64,000 bases of DNA, taken from assembly GCA_016235125.1 (NCBI GenBank), contig JACRLZ010000002.1:1016977-1080976 (forward strand), read 5' to 3'. The notes under the pieces were generated by a model, which did no database searches, had not been told where the DNA came from, and worked only from the letters and a program-made list of their open reading frames with translations. Positions 52,168 through 61,938 of the stretch are shown here, one piece after another (positions within the stretch are counted from its first letter, which is position 1; the number at the start of each line of letters is the position of its first letter). Made by a program: the position numbers and the translations under genes. The stretch comes from Sphingobacteriales bacterium. Lineage in GTDB: Bacteria; Bacteroidota; Bacteroidia; Chitinophagales; Chitinophagaceae.

Positions 52168-53091
52168 CTATTGTTCCAGTTGTTTTTTAAGCCAATCAAT
52201 CCTGCTTTGCAGATACTCCGGCGGCTCACTGTCTGCGCCGTTTTGACGATAATATTCTTTGACCGCTTTGTTATATGTTTCCAATGCCTGTGCATACGAT
52301 TTTTGCAAAACCAGGCCATCACCTTTTAATGAGAGACCATCCACTGAAGCAGGATTTTTTGCCAGTATCTTATCTGCATACTCTACTACCCTGCTCCCGT
52401 TTTCCAGGTGATGATAATAGCTGCCCAAACGTAATGATATAACATCGCTGTTTGCCGTGGCAGCATCCATGTTGCCCTTTTTCACAATTAGTTTTACTTC
52501 ATTTGAAGTAACATTATTGATGCTGCATTCAATCAGGTAAGCACCAGGTGCTAATGACATAAGATCACCGGGTGCAATTACATAGGTTAAGACATAATAA
52601 GCATCTGCATCAAGCATTGCCTTGCCACCCTTAGGTCCAGGCGGGGTGGGTGGTGATGATGGTTTTATCGGTAAATGAACCGGCATAGCATTAGCCCCGG
52701 CGCCCAGGAATTTTGCCTTCCATACAATGGCTTCAATTTTGCCATTTTTTTCAGTCAGGTCAATTTCAATACCGGAGGGGGTTCGCCTGTTCTTCTCTAT
52801 GCTTGCCTTTTCCTTGTCATATTCTTCCTTCTTTATTTTTCCCTGTTTCAATAAGTCATCAAGCTCTTTTAACCTTTCATCACCAGCCATGTTCCACCGT
52901 TTGTCGGCTTGTGCTTTCTTATTATAAATAGCTAAATCAAATAAAACAGGCTCGTCCTGGAATACAGCAGCATCTTGTCCCCCATTTATACCTTGTTTTA
53001 TCGTAAAATGATCAATACGCTGTGCCCGTAATTGAAATCCGGATGTAAAAAGCAGAACGATTGAAAAGTACTTTAATAATATCTTTTTCAT
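52168..53091 (-). CDS. Secreted TPR protein downstream of the large secreted-protein array
   Basis: 307 aa: signal peptide ending LRAQ, a beta-rich domain (ALFDLAIYNKK, APGAYLIECSINN), a proline-rich linker (SSPPTPPGPKGG, about 144-155) and C-terminal TPR helices (NPASVDGLSLKGDGLVLQKSYAQALETYNKAVKEYY). It follows the 1377-aa protein gene by 22 nt on the same strand and is probably co-transcribed with the array; it may bind one of the array products. Confidence 0.72.
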   Translation of the reverse strand: MKKILLKYFSIVLLFTSGFQLRAQRIDHFTIKQGINGGQDAAVFQDEPVLFDLAIYNKKAQADKRWNMAGDERLKELDDLLKQGKIKKEEYDKEKASIEKNRRTPSGIEIDLTEKNGKIEAIVWKAKFLGAGANAMPVHLPIKPSSPPTPPGPKGGKAMLDADAYYVLTYVIAPGDLMSLAPGAYLIECSINNVTSNEVKLIVKKGNMDAATANSDVISLRLGSYYHHLENGSRVVEYADKILAKNPASVDGLSLKGDGLVLQKSYAQALETYNKAVKEYYRQNGADSEPPEYLQSRIDWLKKQLEQ

Positions 53092-53113
53092 AACAAAGAT
53101 TTAATTTTTAAGT

Positions 53114-56100
53114 TTACCGGTTACCACAGGTTTTTGGTGTAGCTCCCTTTCCAGAAACTCTTATCTGTCCTTTGCAATTACCCCTTTTTGGTGCTGCATC
53201 TTTGAAAGCTTTACCATTGGCATTATAGCCGGTTCCTGCAGGACTGGTACAAAGATCTGAGCCAATTGCCTCCGGATCATATCCGGGAACAACCCCGCCT
53301 ACATTATCATACCGCATTACACAACTCACATTGCCGCTTCGCAAACCATGCTCCAGGTTAAATGAATTTTCTACAGCAGGGTTCTGTTCACCATGATGAC
53401 AAACATTATTACCATGCAACAACTCATGCGCCACTACAGCAGCCATCTTGCTCGCAAAATCTATTTTTTTGTCTTTACAAACCTGTGCGATTTTTTTAGA
53501 AAACACTTTTATTTCAATTTCCCTGTTTGGAACGGTTGGTTGTCCTGTTTCCGATTCTGCTATACCCAGTAATGACCCGCTTTCTTTTCTGTCAACCAGC
53601 CGCAATCCCCTTTGGTCAACAATATGCGTAGTGGGATTAAAATTTTTGTTTACAACCCTTAAATTATCATCCACATACTGTTTATCGTTGATTTCATGTA
53701 CCTGCAAACCACTTACTTTTTGATAAACAGCCAGGTCGAGTCCGCTTTCATTCTTTACAAAAATGTCCTTTTTCTTATAGCTGGTCCGGGTGTGGGCAAT
53801 ATCATCGCCATCCATAACCATAAAGCCCCGGTATTCTTCATATGTTGAGAGGCCATCCCCGTTAAAGCCATCACCGGCTGGCTTATCATCTTCATCTTCA
53901 TTGTTATTAGCAGGATCAGGCACTTCTCCCCCGCCTGTAACCATCCATCCTCCATCGGCTATCCTGTTTTCATCAATATCTATCGGGATAGTGACCCGGT
54001 TATCCGGATACACAGTTTTCTTGATACGTCCGGTGGGATGTTTTACATCATCTTTGGTTACAGGAATGGAAATATAAACAGGCTTGCCATCCAAACTTGT
54101 CTTCTTGTTTACATTGGCAAAACTTCGCAGAAACCCATATGAGCCAAAATCTCTTGAATAAATCTTTATGCTGTATTCTTTTTCCGGCTGCTCCGTTCTT
54201 GCCTGCTGGTATAGACCTTTCGTGTCGCATTTCGTATTACTTGCTTTTGTATCATCCCATGCTTCATGACCTGCTTCCTGCTTTAGCTGAAGGTCACGGC
54301 ACTGATCGGCATCTTTTGGAACAGGAGTATTCAAACAAACGCCTTTTTCCATTGATACATTCATTAATTCAAAATAATGAATACGGCACATATGAGAAAG
54401 AGCAGGCAGCCATTTACCTCCCACTTTGTACATCAGTTCCGATTTCAGTTCAAGGCTGTTATTATCGGTGGGCAGCCACACAAAATCAGGATGACTGAGT
54501 TTCACACCGGGCTGGTAGATTTTCAATACAAATTCTTTGGAAATTTTATCAGGATCTTTTCTTGGTCCTGCAGGATTCATCACTTTCAATCTCATTTTAA
54601 CTTCTATTACTTCTTTACCTTTCGGCATTTCCATTGGCGCCTCATAAATCACATATTGGCCGCCATTGCCCAATATAAATTTGCCTCCACCTGATACAAT
54701 AGTCCATTCCCACATAATATTATCGGGATAAGTTTTGCTGCCACCAGAACTGGTGCAATTTGCCGAGGTGCAGTTATATGTAATATCATCAGGATCGTTT
54801 TGATCCTGGGATTTCAAAACCATCCATTGACCAAGCACCATTTTATCGGCATCGGCCACACCCGGTAGCATTATAGCCGGCTCAGCAAGGTTGTCACCGG
54901 GTTTCCAGGAAGGTCCGACCAGTTTGCAACTTCCATCCACAACAGGAAGAGCCGCTGCTGCCGGTTTATCAGGTTCACCACCCGTTATGGTAATTTCGTA
55001 TTTATCCGGCAATGATTTCTTCCTTGTGGTTTTTATCGTAATAGTTTTTGTAACCGTAAGGTCAGTTACCGGAGAACCGTCATCAATAATAGATAATAGA
55101 ACGGTAGTGATAGCGAAAGTATCTGCACTTTTTACAGGCAGTGCAACATAAGGTGGTTGAAAGACCACATGTTCTCCTTCATTTGTTTTTTCATTCTCTG
55201 CAGCGCAACCGAGTTTTACAAATCTTCCCTCACCTGCTGTAATTGTCCATTCAAATCTCACTTTGCCTTTAACTTCAATAGTTTTTTCACTTCTTGTATC
55301 GGGGCAGGGAGCTTTTGGATTACATTTAAAGACAACAAGATCAACATCAGAGCCAGCCGCTTCCAATGCAATAAAATCGTCCCTGAAAATAGTGCTGGTG
55401 CTGCCTGTACCTGCCTGCTTGCTTTTTAGTCCGCCAACCATTTTTGGCCCCATCTTTTCTTCTACATCGGGTAAGCAGATTCTTTCATTGGTAGTAGGGA
55501 TATAGGGAATTTCTGCATTACAATAAAAATCACAGGTGGTGCCATCATTGCATTCTACCGTTCCGCTAAGTGAAACAGAATAGCTGCATTCACCTTTTAT
55601 TTTCACATTTACCGAAGCACCGTCTGCCTTACCATCAATCTCAATTTTTCCTTTATCCTCCGGCGATGTGGAAACCGTCCAATTATAAGTGACTTTTGCA
55701 ACTCCGCAGACTGATCTCGTATTACCCGTACCAAATGTACCTGTGCAGGCTGCTTTCACAGCTCCTGAATAGGTTATTACATTTCCGTTTCTTGCTGTCT
55801 CAGTAACTGCGCAGGTTGCAGAGCAATTACACCTGCTGCTGGGTGGTGGAGGCACTGTTTCGCCAGATTGGGTAACGCAATCCTCTGCTGTACAAACGGT
55901 ACCATCAATACAGGTTACAGTTACTTTAACGCATACCGTAAATCCCCGGTTATTTTTGGGCCGGATGTTTATTGTCTTACCATCGGTTTTCCCAACCAGT
56001 TCAACATTTTCTTTCCCATCTTTTATACTCCAGCTATATTCTGTTTTTAAAACTGCGCAAACAGGAAAAGTGTTAATGCCAACACCCCATACTCCTGTAC

Positions 56101-57247
56101 ACTCTGATTTAGCCGTAGCTGTCAATGAATTTCCGGATTTGGAAACTTTTACCGAAGCCCCGCAATTGCAGGATTTTTTTATATAGCCTGGAGGACATTC
56201 CGATTGAGGAGTAGTAACGTCTCCCGGTTGCGGTAAATCAAGATTAATGGTCACGGTAAAATTTCCTGTTGCTGTACTTACAGCCGGACAATGAATGGAA
56301 AAAGTACCATTGGCGCTATCAGGAGGAGGCCAAATGGGAATTACCTGAACATTGCCATTGGTCATAGTAACTACATTGGGTGTTGTATTGGTAATGGTAA
56401 GTGTTGCTTTATCCGGAAGCCTTTCCAGGTGGAGCAATTTTACATCAATGAATGTATTCTGGCCTTTGCGTAAATCCAAATCGCCTGTAGTAACCACCAT
56501 ATCTACCCCGGAAATCTGTTTGCTGCATAATTGCTGACCATTCTCATTAATCTGCATGGTTTGCACACCCTGACCGTTTGCCGGGTACTGTACCTGGCAT
56601 TGTCCCGGTGATTCGGCTAATACCTGTACGGGTTGATTATTTAAAGAACATTGTGTATTGGATGCGTTACCATCAAAAGGGCCCATTATCTGCATAGGTG
56701 CAGCCGTAAGAGCATGTGTGGGAGTAATACAACGGTTTACCTCATTTTGCCCTTCATTTGCCGAATTCTGCCAAATCACATAATCACGGGGATCCGCCCC
56801 CCCTGATCCACCTTTTGGAACTGAATCTTTTTTGGCAGCGGGAATGGAAGGAACGGGAAGTGAAAAAATGTTTTGTCCGCTTACATGACGCATTTCAATG
56901 GCCTGAAGAAATTGCCGGTCAGTATGGGCAATAAAACTGAATCTTCCATCTTCGTTTCCAACCGGAAATTTTTCATTATTAAAGCGGATAGTATATTTCT
57001 TAAGTTCAACCAGACTTTTGTCAATCTGCCTCGAATTATTGCCATTTGGTTCCGCTATTACAGTTCCTGAAATCATATCTCCGGCTCTGATATCATCCGG
57101 CAGGTAAACTTTTACGTTGCCATGCTGTGTAGGGAAAACAGCAGTGGTTAATCCTTTTTGGGAGGTAATGGTTTGCGCCCTTGTTATTGATGCGGGTGAC
57201 AGCATAAATAAAGAGAGTAAGGCATAATAAAAGAATCTCCATTTCAT
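53114..57247 (-). CDS. Very large secreted protein with metzincin-like HExxH site
   Basis: 1377 aa from ATG 57245-57247 (signal peptide MKWRFFYYALLSLFMLSPASITRAQ); an open extension to 57394 lacks a leader. The N-terminal ~100 residues share the GNVKVYLP...ISGTVIAEP domain of the paralogues upstream. Cysteine-rich Ig/PKD-like modules follow (two copies of CNCSA/CNCGA-type starts). Around residues 1190-1215, DGFNGDGLSTYEEYRGF is a calcium-binding DxNxDG loop. Near the C-terminus H1274-E-L-L-H1278-GNNVC-H1284 fits a metal peptidase site of the metzincin spacing. It may be a cell-surface metalloprotease; activity is inferred only. Confidence 0.75.
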   Translation of the reverse strand: MKWRFFYYALLSLFMLSPASITRAQTITSQKGLTTAVFPTQHGNVKVYLPDDIRAGDMISGTVIAEPNGNNSRQIDKSLVELKKYTIRFNNEKFPVGNEDGRFSFIAHTDRQFLQAIEMRHVSGQNIFSLPVPSIPAAKKDSVPKGGSGGADPRDYVIWQNSANEGQNEVNRCITPTHALTAAPMQIMGPFDGNASNTQCSLNNQPVQVLAESPGQCQVQYPANGQGVQTMQINENGQQLCSKQISGVDMVVTTGDLDLRKGQNTFIDVKLLHLERLPDKATLTITNTTPNVVTMTNGNVQVIPIWPPPDSANGTFSIHCPAVSTATGNFTVTINLDLPQPGDVTTPQSECPPGYIKKSCNCGASVKVSKSGNSLTATAKSECTGVWGVGINTFPVCAVLKTEYSWSIKDGKENVELVGKTDGKTINIRPKNNRGFTVCVKVTVTCIDGTVCTAEDCVTQSGETVPPPPSSRCNCSATCAVTETARNGNVITYSGAVKAACTGTFGTGNTRSVCGVAKVTYNWTVSTSPEDKGKIEIDGKADGASVNVKIKGECSYSVSLSGTVECNDGTTCDFYCNAEIPYIPTTNERICLPDVEEKMGPKMVGGLKSKQAGTGSTSTIFRDDFIALEAAGSDVDLVVFKCNPKAPCPDTRSEKTIEVKGKVRFEWTITAGEGRFVKLGCAAENEKTNEGEHVVFQPPYVALPVKSADTFAITTVLLSIIDDGSPVTDLTVTKTITIKTTRKKSLPDKYEITITGGEPDKPAAAALPVVDGSCKLVGPSWKPGDNLAEPAIMLPGVADADKMVLGQWMVLKSQDQNDPDDITYNCTSANCTSSGGSKTYPDNIMWEWTIVSGGGKFILGNGGQYVIYEAPMEMPKGKEVIEVKMRLKVMNPAGPRKDPDKISKEFVLKIYQPGVKLSHPDFVWLPTDNNSLELKSELMYKVGGKWLPALSHMCRIHYFELMNVSMEKGVCLNTPVPKDADQCRDLQLKQEAGHEAWDDTKASNTKCDTKGLYQQARTEQPEKEYSIKIYSRDFGSYGFLRSFANVNKKTSLDGKPVYISIPVTKDDVKHPTGRIKKTVYPDNRVTIPIDIDENRIADGGWMVTGGGEVPDPANNNEDEDDKPAGDGFNGDGLSTYEEYRGFMVMDGDDIAHTRTSYKKKDIFVKNESGLDLAVYQKVSGLQVHEINDKQYVDDNLRVVNKNFNPTTHIVDQRGLRLVDRKESGSLLGIAESETGQPTVPNREIEIKVFSKKIAQVCKDKKIDFASKMAAVVAHELLHGNNVCHHGEQNPAVENSFNLEHGLRSGNVSCVMRYDNVGGVVPGYDPEAIGSDLCTSPAGTGYNANGKAFKDAAPKRGNCKGQIRVSGKGATPKTCGNR

Positions 57248-57308
57248 AATTGTAATTTTAAAAGACCTAGCAGCAGCGGCATAATTATTTTTTGAATTAT
57301 TCACAATT

Positions 57309-59576
57309 TTATTCACAAGAATAGCTACTGTGTGAGGTAACACCAAGCAGTATTTTGCAGTTTTTATCAGTATAATGATGTGTGATATAATCAACCGTTA
57401 GCATTTCAATGCAGGTTCCGGTTCCTTTTTTACAATAACCTCTTGCCAAATATTCAGTCTTCATATAACCAGCATTAGGGTCGTCAGGCTTAGCCCCGGG
57501 TATAAGTGTACAAACGTCATCCTTTTTAGCGTCTCTTTCATGAACGCATTCTGCGTCTTTATACAAAAAGCAGTATAGACTCCCGTTGAAAAATTTCTTT
57601 ACAAATGTCGCCGGCTCTTTTTTGGGTTCAGTCTTAACTTCGTCTTTTTTTGTTTCATCAGGTTTTTTTCCTGCCTCATCAAAAAGCAAAAACTGGTTGG
57701 CAACCACGATAGCAATGTCATAATCAATTGGATTTCGGTTTAGTGTCATACTATTGATATGGTATTGCCCATTTGGCAAAGGTTCGGCCTTTATCATGCT
57801 CAATACAATGGACTTGTATTCTGGTAAAACAAATAGCGTTTTTTTCTCCAGATTTAAAAAACCCATCAGGTCATTATATGGATGTACTCTGCCCGGTTGG
57901 GCAAGCGAGGGCAATTGATAAGAGGACAGTATAAGATCTTTCATCCCGGTTCTGAGTGTTATTTGATCATCCGTTGCTATTTTCATATCAGCCCTTGTCG
58001 TTAATCCATTTATCTTATCTTTTAGCTGCTGCAAATTCTCTTTTGTTTCTCCGGTTGTTTGTACCGAGTCAATGAAATCCTGAACATGACCACATTCGGT
58101 TTGCAAAGCAGTCTCTTTATAATATTGAGCTACCCTGTTAATGAATTCGATCCCGTTTTTCAGCACATCAAAGTCAGTCAGTGTTGTATTACCGGTTGAA
58201 TTATTTACTACGGCCTTAAGCGCTTCGTAACTGCTAAGCCAACTGATAGCTGCGCCTTTAGGTACATTCAGCGGTTGCAATAATGAATACGCCACTGCTT
58301 TGCTTTCATCTAATTGCTCCTGGCTTGTGCATACCGGCATATTGCCTATTGCCCTTTGTACATTGGATCTGATTACCGAAATGTCTTGTGAAGTTCCGCC
58401 ATCATCATCTGTTACTCTGGTGGTATATTGATTTAAATCTTTCTTCAACGCATTAGCCCAAGCATTAAAATCTTCAGGGGTTTTCAAAACATTCAGCTGT
58501 GGACGGAAAGGATCATTGCTTGTAGAATAATTTTCACGCAATGTGGCGCTGACAGAAAAGATTCCAACCGCATTACCTGTAATACCTCTTTTTATTTGCC
58601 AGCAAATTTTTGCAACTTCGTTTGAGGAAACCGAAGCAAAATCTTTCCCATAAACCCGCTGCAGATTTCCTCCTTCCATCGTTACAGTGTTCGGATTAAG
58701 ATTCCGAAGATCAATTGTCATTGTTCCGTTTATCAGTTTCTCAATATCAGGATTCACCCACTCGCCTTTGGAATCTGTAACAATACAGTTTACAATTACT
58801 TCAGATTTCTGTCGGGGCCGGAGATTGGTATTGGGGCTGCTTATTGTTAAATCCACAAGGGTTGTCTTCGCACTTCTTATATCAAAAGACTGAACCGGCT
58901 GATTCCATACTTCTTCAGTTACCGTAATGGAGCCCGGTGCAATATTTTCAGGCAATTCTATCACAGCCTGCTGTGCGGAAAAGCATTTCGGTTTCAAAAT
59001 AAATTGCTCACCCTTTCCATCGATAATAACAAATTTTTCTCCCGGAGTAAATGCTTTATTGGTGTAAACATTTAATAAATCACCTTTGACCATAACTGTG
59101 GAAGGAGTGGATAATTGTTCAGGCTCCTGGGGATTAACTATATGCGGTGTAATGATTACCGGCGGCAGGCTCACTTCTCCGATTTCAGTACCCAAAAAAT
59201 TGGTTAGTCTTACAGGTGTTCTTTGCCCGGTGCCCAGGGAGGGTTTCCAATCAAATAAAAAAGGTATTTGATTTAATGGAATTTTCTGGTCATCTATGGC
59301 AAGTGTCATCTTAAGCAAATCTTTCAGATTGCGGTCCTTCTCTTTTTGATTTTTTCCTGTTGGCTCTGCCGTAACAGTACCGGAAATTACCGCACCCGAT
59401 AATGACTGTGGCAGATCCACCTTTACATTACCATATGGAGTAGTAAATTGGGTTTCAGATATACCCGATTGATATCTCACTGTACCGTTGATGGTTTTAG
59501 TGATTTGGGCCAGTGTATTCAAATAGAACAACAAACAGGCTACCGGACAAAGCAATAATTTTAATAAGTGTTTCAT
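57309..59576 (-). CDS. Secreted array paralogue A (intact)
   Basis: 755 aa: signal peptide MKHLLKLLLCPVACLLFYLNTLAQ; domain 1 (about 25-120) with TPYGNVKVDLPQSLSGAVISGTV and KDRNLKDLLKMTL; a TIG-like module (about 155-235; VMVKGDLLNVYTNKAFTPGEKFV); a long helical region; and a C-terminal cysteine-rich domain (about 660-755) with YKDAECVHE, GYCKKGTGTCIE and DKNCKILL and a final cysteine. The family is new to me. It is the only complete paralogue of the three in the window and precedes the 1377-aa gene by 61 nt on the same strand. Confidence 0.72.
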   Translation of the reverse strand: MKHLLKLLLCPVACLLFYLNTLAQITKTINGTVRYQSGISETQFTTPYGNVKVDLPQSLSGAVISGTVTAEPTGKNQKEKDRNLKDLLKMTLAIDDQKIPLNQIPFLFDWKPSLGTGQRTPVRLTNFLGTEIGEVSLPPVIITPHIVNPQEPEQLSTPSTVMVKGDLLNVYTNKAFTPGEKFVIIDGKGEQFILKPKCFSAQQAVIELPENIAPGSITVTEEVWNQPVQSFDIRSAKTTLVDLTISSPNTNLRPRQKSEVIVNCIVTDSKGEWVNPDIEKLINGTMTIDLRNLNPNTVTMEGGNLQRVYGKDFASVSSNEVAKICWQIKRGITGNAVGIFSVSATLRENYSTSNDPFRPQLNVLKTPEDFNAWANALKKDLNQYTTRVTDDDGGTSQDISVIRSNVQRAIGNMPVCTSQEQLDESKAVAYSLLQPLNVPKGAAISWLSSYEALKAVVNNSTGNTTLTDFDVLKNGIEFINRVAQYYKETALQTECGHVQDFIDSVQTTGETKENLQQLKDKINGLTTRADMKIATDDQITLRTGMKDLILSSYQLPSLAQPGRVHPYNDLMGFLNLEKKTLFVLPEYKSIVLSMIKAEPLPNGQYHINSMTLNRNPIDYDIAIVVANQFLLFDEAGKKPDETKKDEVKTEPKKEPATFVKKFFNGSLYCFLYKDAECVHERDAKKDDVCTLIPGAKPDDPNAGYMKTEYLARGYCKKGTGTCIEMLTVDYITHHYTDKNCKILLGVTSHSSYSCE

Positions 59577-59586
59577 TCTGCAGGTT

Positions 59587-59760
59587 TTAAAAAGTTACAA
59601 AGAATACTCTACTAAATGAAGTGTGGGGCCGTAAGTGAAATTCCTGAATTACCGGCTTTAGTAAAGTCGGGAAGCGATGATTAATTTGCGCCCGGGTTAT
59701 TGATGCGGGTGCCAGCAGGAATAAAAAAAGTACAGTTTTGCAGAAGTGATATTTTTTCAT
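59587..59760 (-). pseudogene. Orphan signal-peptide ORF, probable remnant of a fourth paralogue
   Basis: 57 codons: MKKYHFCKTVLFLFLLAPASITRAQ is a full signal peptide that resembles the one in the 1377-aa gene (both end in PASITRAQ), followed by about 32 residues (INHRFPTLLKPVIQEFH...) unlike any array domain and a stop just before paralogue A. Likely the 5' stub of a deleted or truncated copy. A real short secreted peptide is a less likely alternative. Confidence 0.55.
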
Positions 59761-59822
59761 AACTGTGCAAAATTTATTTTTATCAAATCCCTTCTGCCAC
59801 TATATCTGCCTGACTATTTAAT

Positions 59823-61871
59823 TTACAAACAAGAAAAACCAGATTTAGTCTCCACTTTGATCAGCCTTGTACATTTAGCATCCAGGTATGTATTTATAAC
59901 TTTGGTGATAACATAAACTTCCGTGCAAAAATCTGTTCCTTTCCGGCACCTTCCTGAACGACTTTCTTTGATTGTCGTATACTTACCGGTTGGTTTAAAT
60001 TTTTGCTCTTTTTCGTCCCATTCTTGCAGTTCAGTACAGTCAGCAGTTCTGCCACTTTCAGTTATACCTGTATTACATTTTGCATCCTTAAAGAAAACAT
60101 GAACGGTACCTGTTTCATCTTTGGTTGTAGTAAGTAACGTGGCGGCATCTGTTTCTTTTTCCACCGGATATTTTTCCCACCACTTGCTGTCAAAGAAATC
60201 GGCCCTGACCAAAGATGCCACCTGTATATTATAAGAAACAGGCGTTAAAGAAGCTGTTACCGCATTTATTGTATAACTTCCATTATCAAGAGGAAGAGCA
60301 TTCAGTGAGTTTAAAACCTGCTGCTGGTATTCGTGTTTTACCCTCAATATTTTTTTATCCGGGTCAAGGAAACCTATCATGCTTTTAACAGGGTCAATCC
60401 CGTCTTTTGTTCGTTTGTCGAAACAATAAGTTGAAAATCCCATATCCGACAGACTCCAATCCAATAATTTGCTTGTCTCAGAAACTGACATCATTTTTTG
60501 ATCTGTTCGGGAACTTAAAGAACTTAATGCCTGGTCCAATTGGGCCAGATCTTCTTTCATTTCAACAGTTTCCTTTATCGTGTTAATTAATTGCCGGGCA
60601 TTTGTAACATCCTGCGTCATTGTTGGATCATTGCTTCTGTAACTTATTCGTTCCATAAAATCAAGGCCGGTTTCAACAATCTCTGAATTAAAATGAAAAG
60701 GTTTTGACATTTCTTCTCTCCCACTAAAAGATGTAATTAAAGATTTAAAAGCATCAAAACTGCTTAACCATGTGTTAGCAGCGCCTTTAGGAACATTCAA
60801 TGGTTGTATTAATGAATACGCCACTGCCTTGCTTTCATCTAATTGCTCAGGACTTGTACAAACCGGCATATTATCAATTGCCCTTTGTGCATTAAAACTC
60901 ACTACATCTGTATTAAGCTCTGGCACAACATCAGCAGATATTACGCCTGAATAATTTTTTAAATCTTTCTTCAAAGCTGTTGCCCAGGTATTAAAATCCT
61001 CCTGAGTTTTTAAAACATCTAATTGCGGACGGAAAGGGTCATTACTTGTAGAATAATCTTCATGCAATGTAGCGCTGACGGAAAAACTGCCGACAGCATT
61101 GCCGGTAATATTTCTTTTATATTGCCAACAAATTTCTGAAATAGCTTCACCGGTTACAACTGTAAAGTTGTTTACATTTACCCTTTGCAGATTGCCTCCT
61201 TCCATCGTTACAATGTTTGGATTAAGATTCCGAAGATCAACACAAAAAGCAAAATGATCCTCCCATAAACCTGAAATAGTAGCCAGCACAAAAGATTCCT
61301 GTCCGGGGCGGAGATTAGTGTTGGGGCTGCTCAGTGATATGTCAACCAGCATAACCTTCGCAACTTTGTCAATAGCGTATCCTGTTACTGGCTGATTCCA
61401 CACTTCTTCCGAAACTGTAATTTCTCCCGGTACTATATTATCGGGCAATTGTATTACAGCCTGCTGTGCCGACATACATTTAGGCTGCAAAGTGAATCGC
61501 TGGCCTCTGGCATCTGTAACTACAAATTTTTCTCCAGGGGTAAACTGCTGGTTAGTATACACATTCAGTAAATCTCCTTTTACCATTACATTGGAGGGAA
61601 CTGATAATGTGGGTACGCCTTCCAGCGGGTCAACGATGTGGGGAGTAATAATGACAGGTGGCAGTGTCAATTCTCCCATTTGCTCTTTTACCTTACTGAA
61701 AATTCTGACAGGTGTTCTTTGACCCGATGATGCATTGGGTTTCCAGTCGAACAGGAACGGAATTTCTTTAATGGGTATCTGCTGATCACCCAGGGCAACT
61801 GTCATTTGTAATAATTCTTTCAGATTTCGGTTCTTTTCCTTCTGGGTTTTACCATCAGGCGTTGCAGTCAC
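59823..61871 (-). CDS. Secreted array paralogue B, 5' end lost
   Basis: The open frame of 682 codons begins in the middle of domain 1 (VTATPDGKTQKEKNRNLKELLQMTV) and keeps the TIG-like module, helical region and cysteine-rich C-terminus (FFKDAKCN, GRCRKGTDFCTEV, DAKCTRLI). The signal peptide lies just upstream but in another frame (61868-61915), and about 45-50 codons of domain 1 present in paralogue A are missing. As it stands the gene has no leader in frame and is probably inactive, or expressed as a cytoplasmic fragment from GTG 61871. About 80% similar to paralogue C over most of its length by eye, with nearly identical blocks. Confidence 0.7.
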   Translation of the reverse strand: MTATPDGKTQKEKNRNLKELLQMTVALGDQQIPIKEIPFLFDWKPNASSGQRTPVRIFSKVKEQMGELTLPPVIITPHIVDPLEGVPTLSVPSNVMVKGDLLNVYTNQQFTPGEKFVVTDARGQRFTLQPKCMSAQQAVIQLPDNIVPGEITVSEEVWNQPVTGYAIDKVAKVMLVDISLSSPNTNLRPGQESFVLATISGLWEDHFAFCVDLRNLNPNIVTMEGGNLQRVNVNNFTVVTGEAISEICWQYKRNITGNAVGSFSVSATLHEDYSTSNDPFRPQLDVLKTQEDFNTWATALKKDLKNYSGVISADVVPELNTDVVSFNAQRAIDNMPVCTSPEQLDESKAVAYSLIQPLNVPKGAANTWLSSFDAFKSLITSFSGREEMSKPFHFNSEIVETGLDFMERISYRSNDPTMTQDVTNARQLINTIKETVEMKEDLAQLDQALSSLSSRTDQKMMSVSETSKLLDWSLSDMGFSTYCFDKRTKDGIDPVKSMIGFLDPDKKILRVKHEYQQQVLNSLNALPLDNGSYTINAVTASLTPVSYNIQVASLVRADFFDSKWWEKYPVEKETDAATLLTTTKDETGTVHVFFKDAKCNTGITESGRTADCTELQEWDEKEQKFKPTGKYTTIKESRSGRCRKGTDFCTEVYVITKVINTYLDAKCTRLIKVETKSGFSCL

Positions 61872-61915
61872 CGCAGGAATAAAAAGAGTAATCCGGGAAT
61901 AATTATTTTTATCAT
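61868..61915 (-). other. Out-of-frame signal-peptide leader of paralogue B
   Basis: ATG at 61913-61915 reads MIKIIIPGLLFLFLR and stops at TGA (61868-61870), overlapping the first codon of the downstream open frame. The offset to that frame is 44 nt, not a multiple of three, so an internal deletion, not a start choice, separates leader and body. Confidence 0.7.
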
Positions 61916-61938
61916 ACCATAAACTTTATTTTCAGAAC

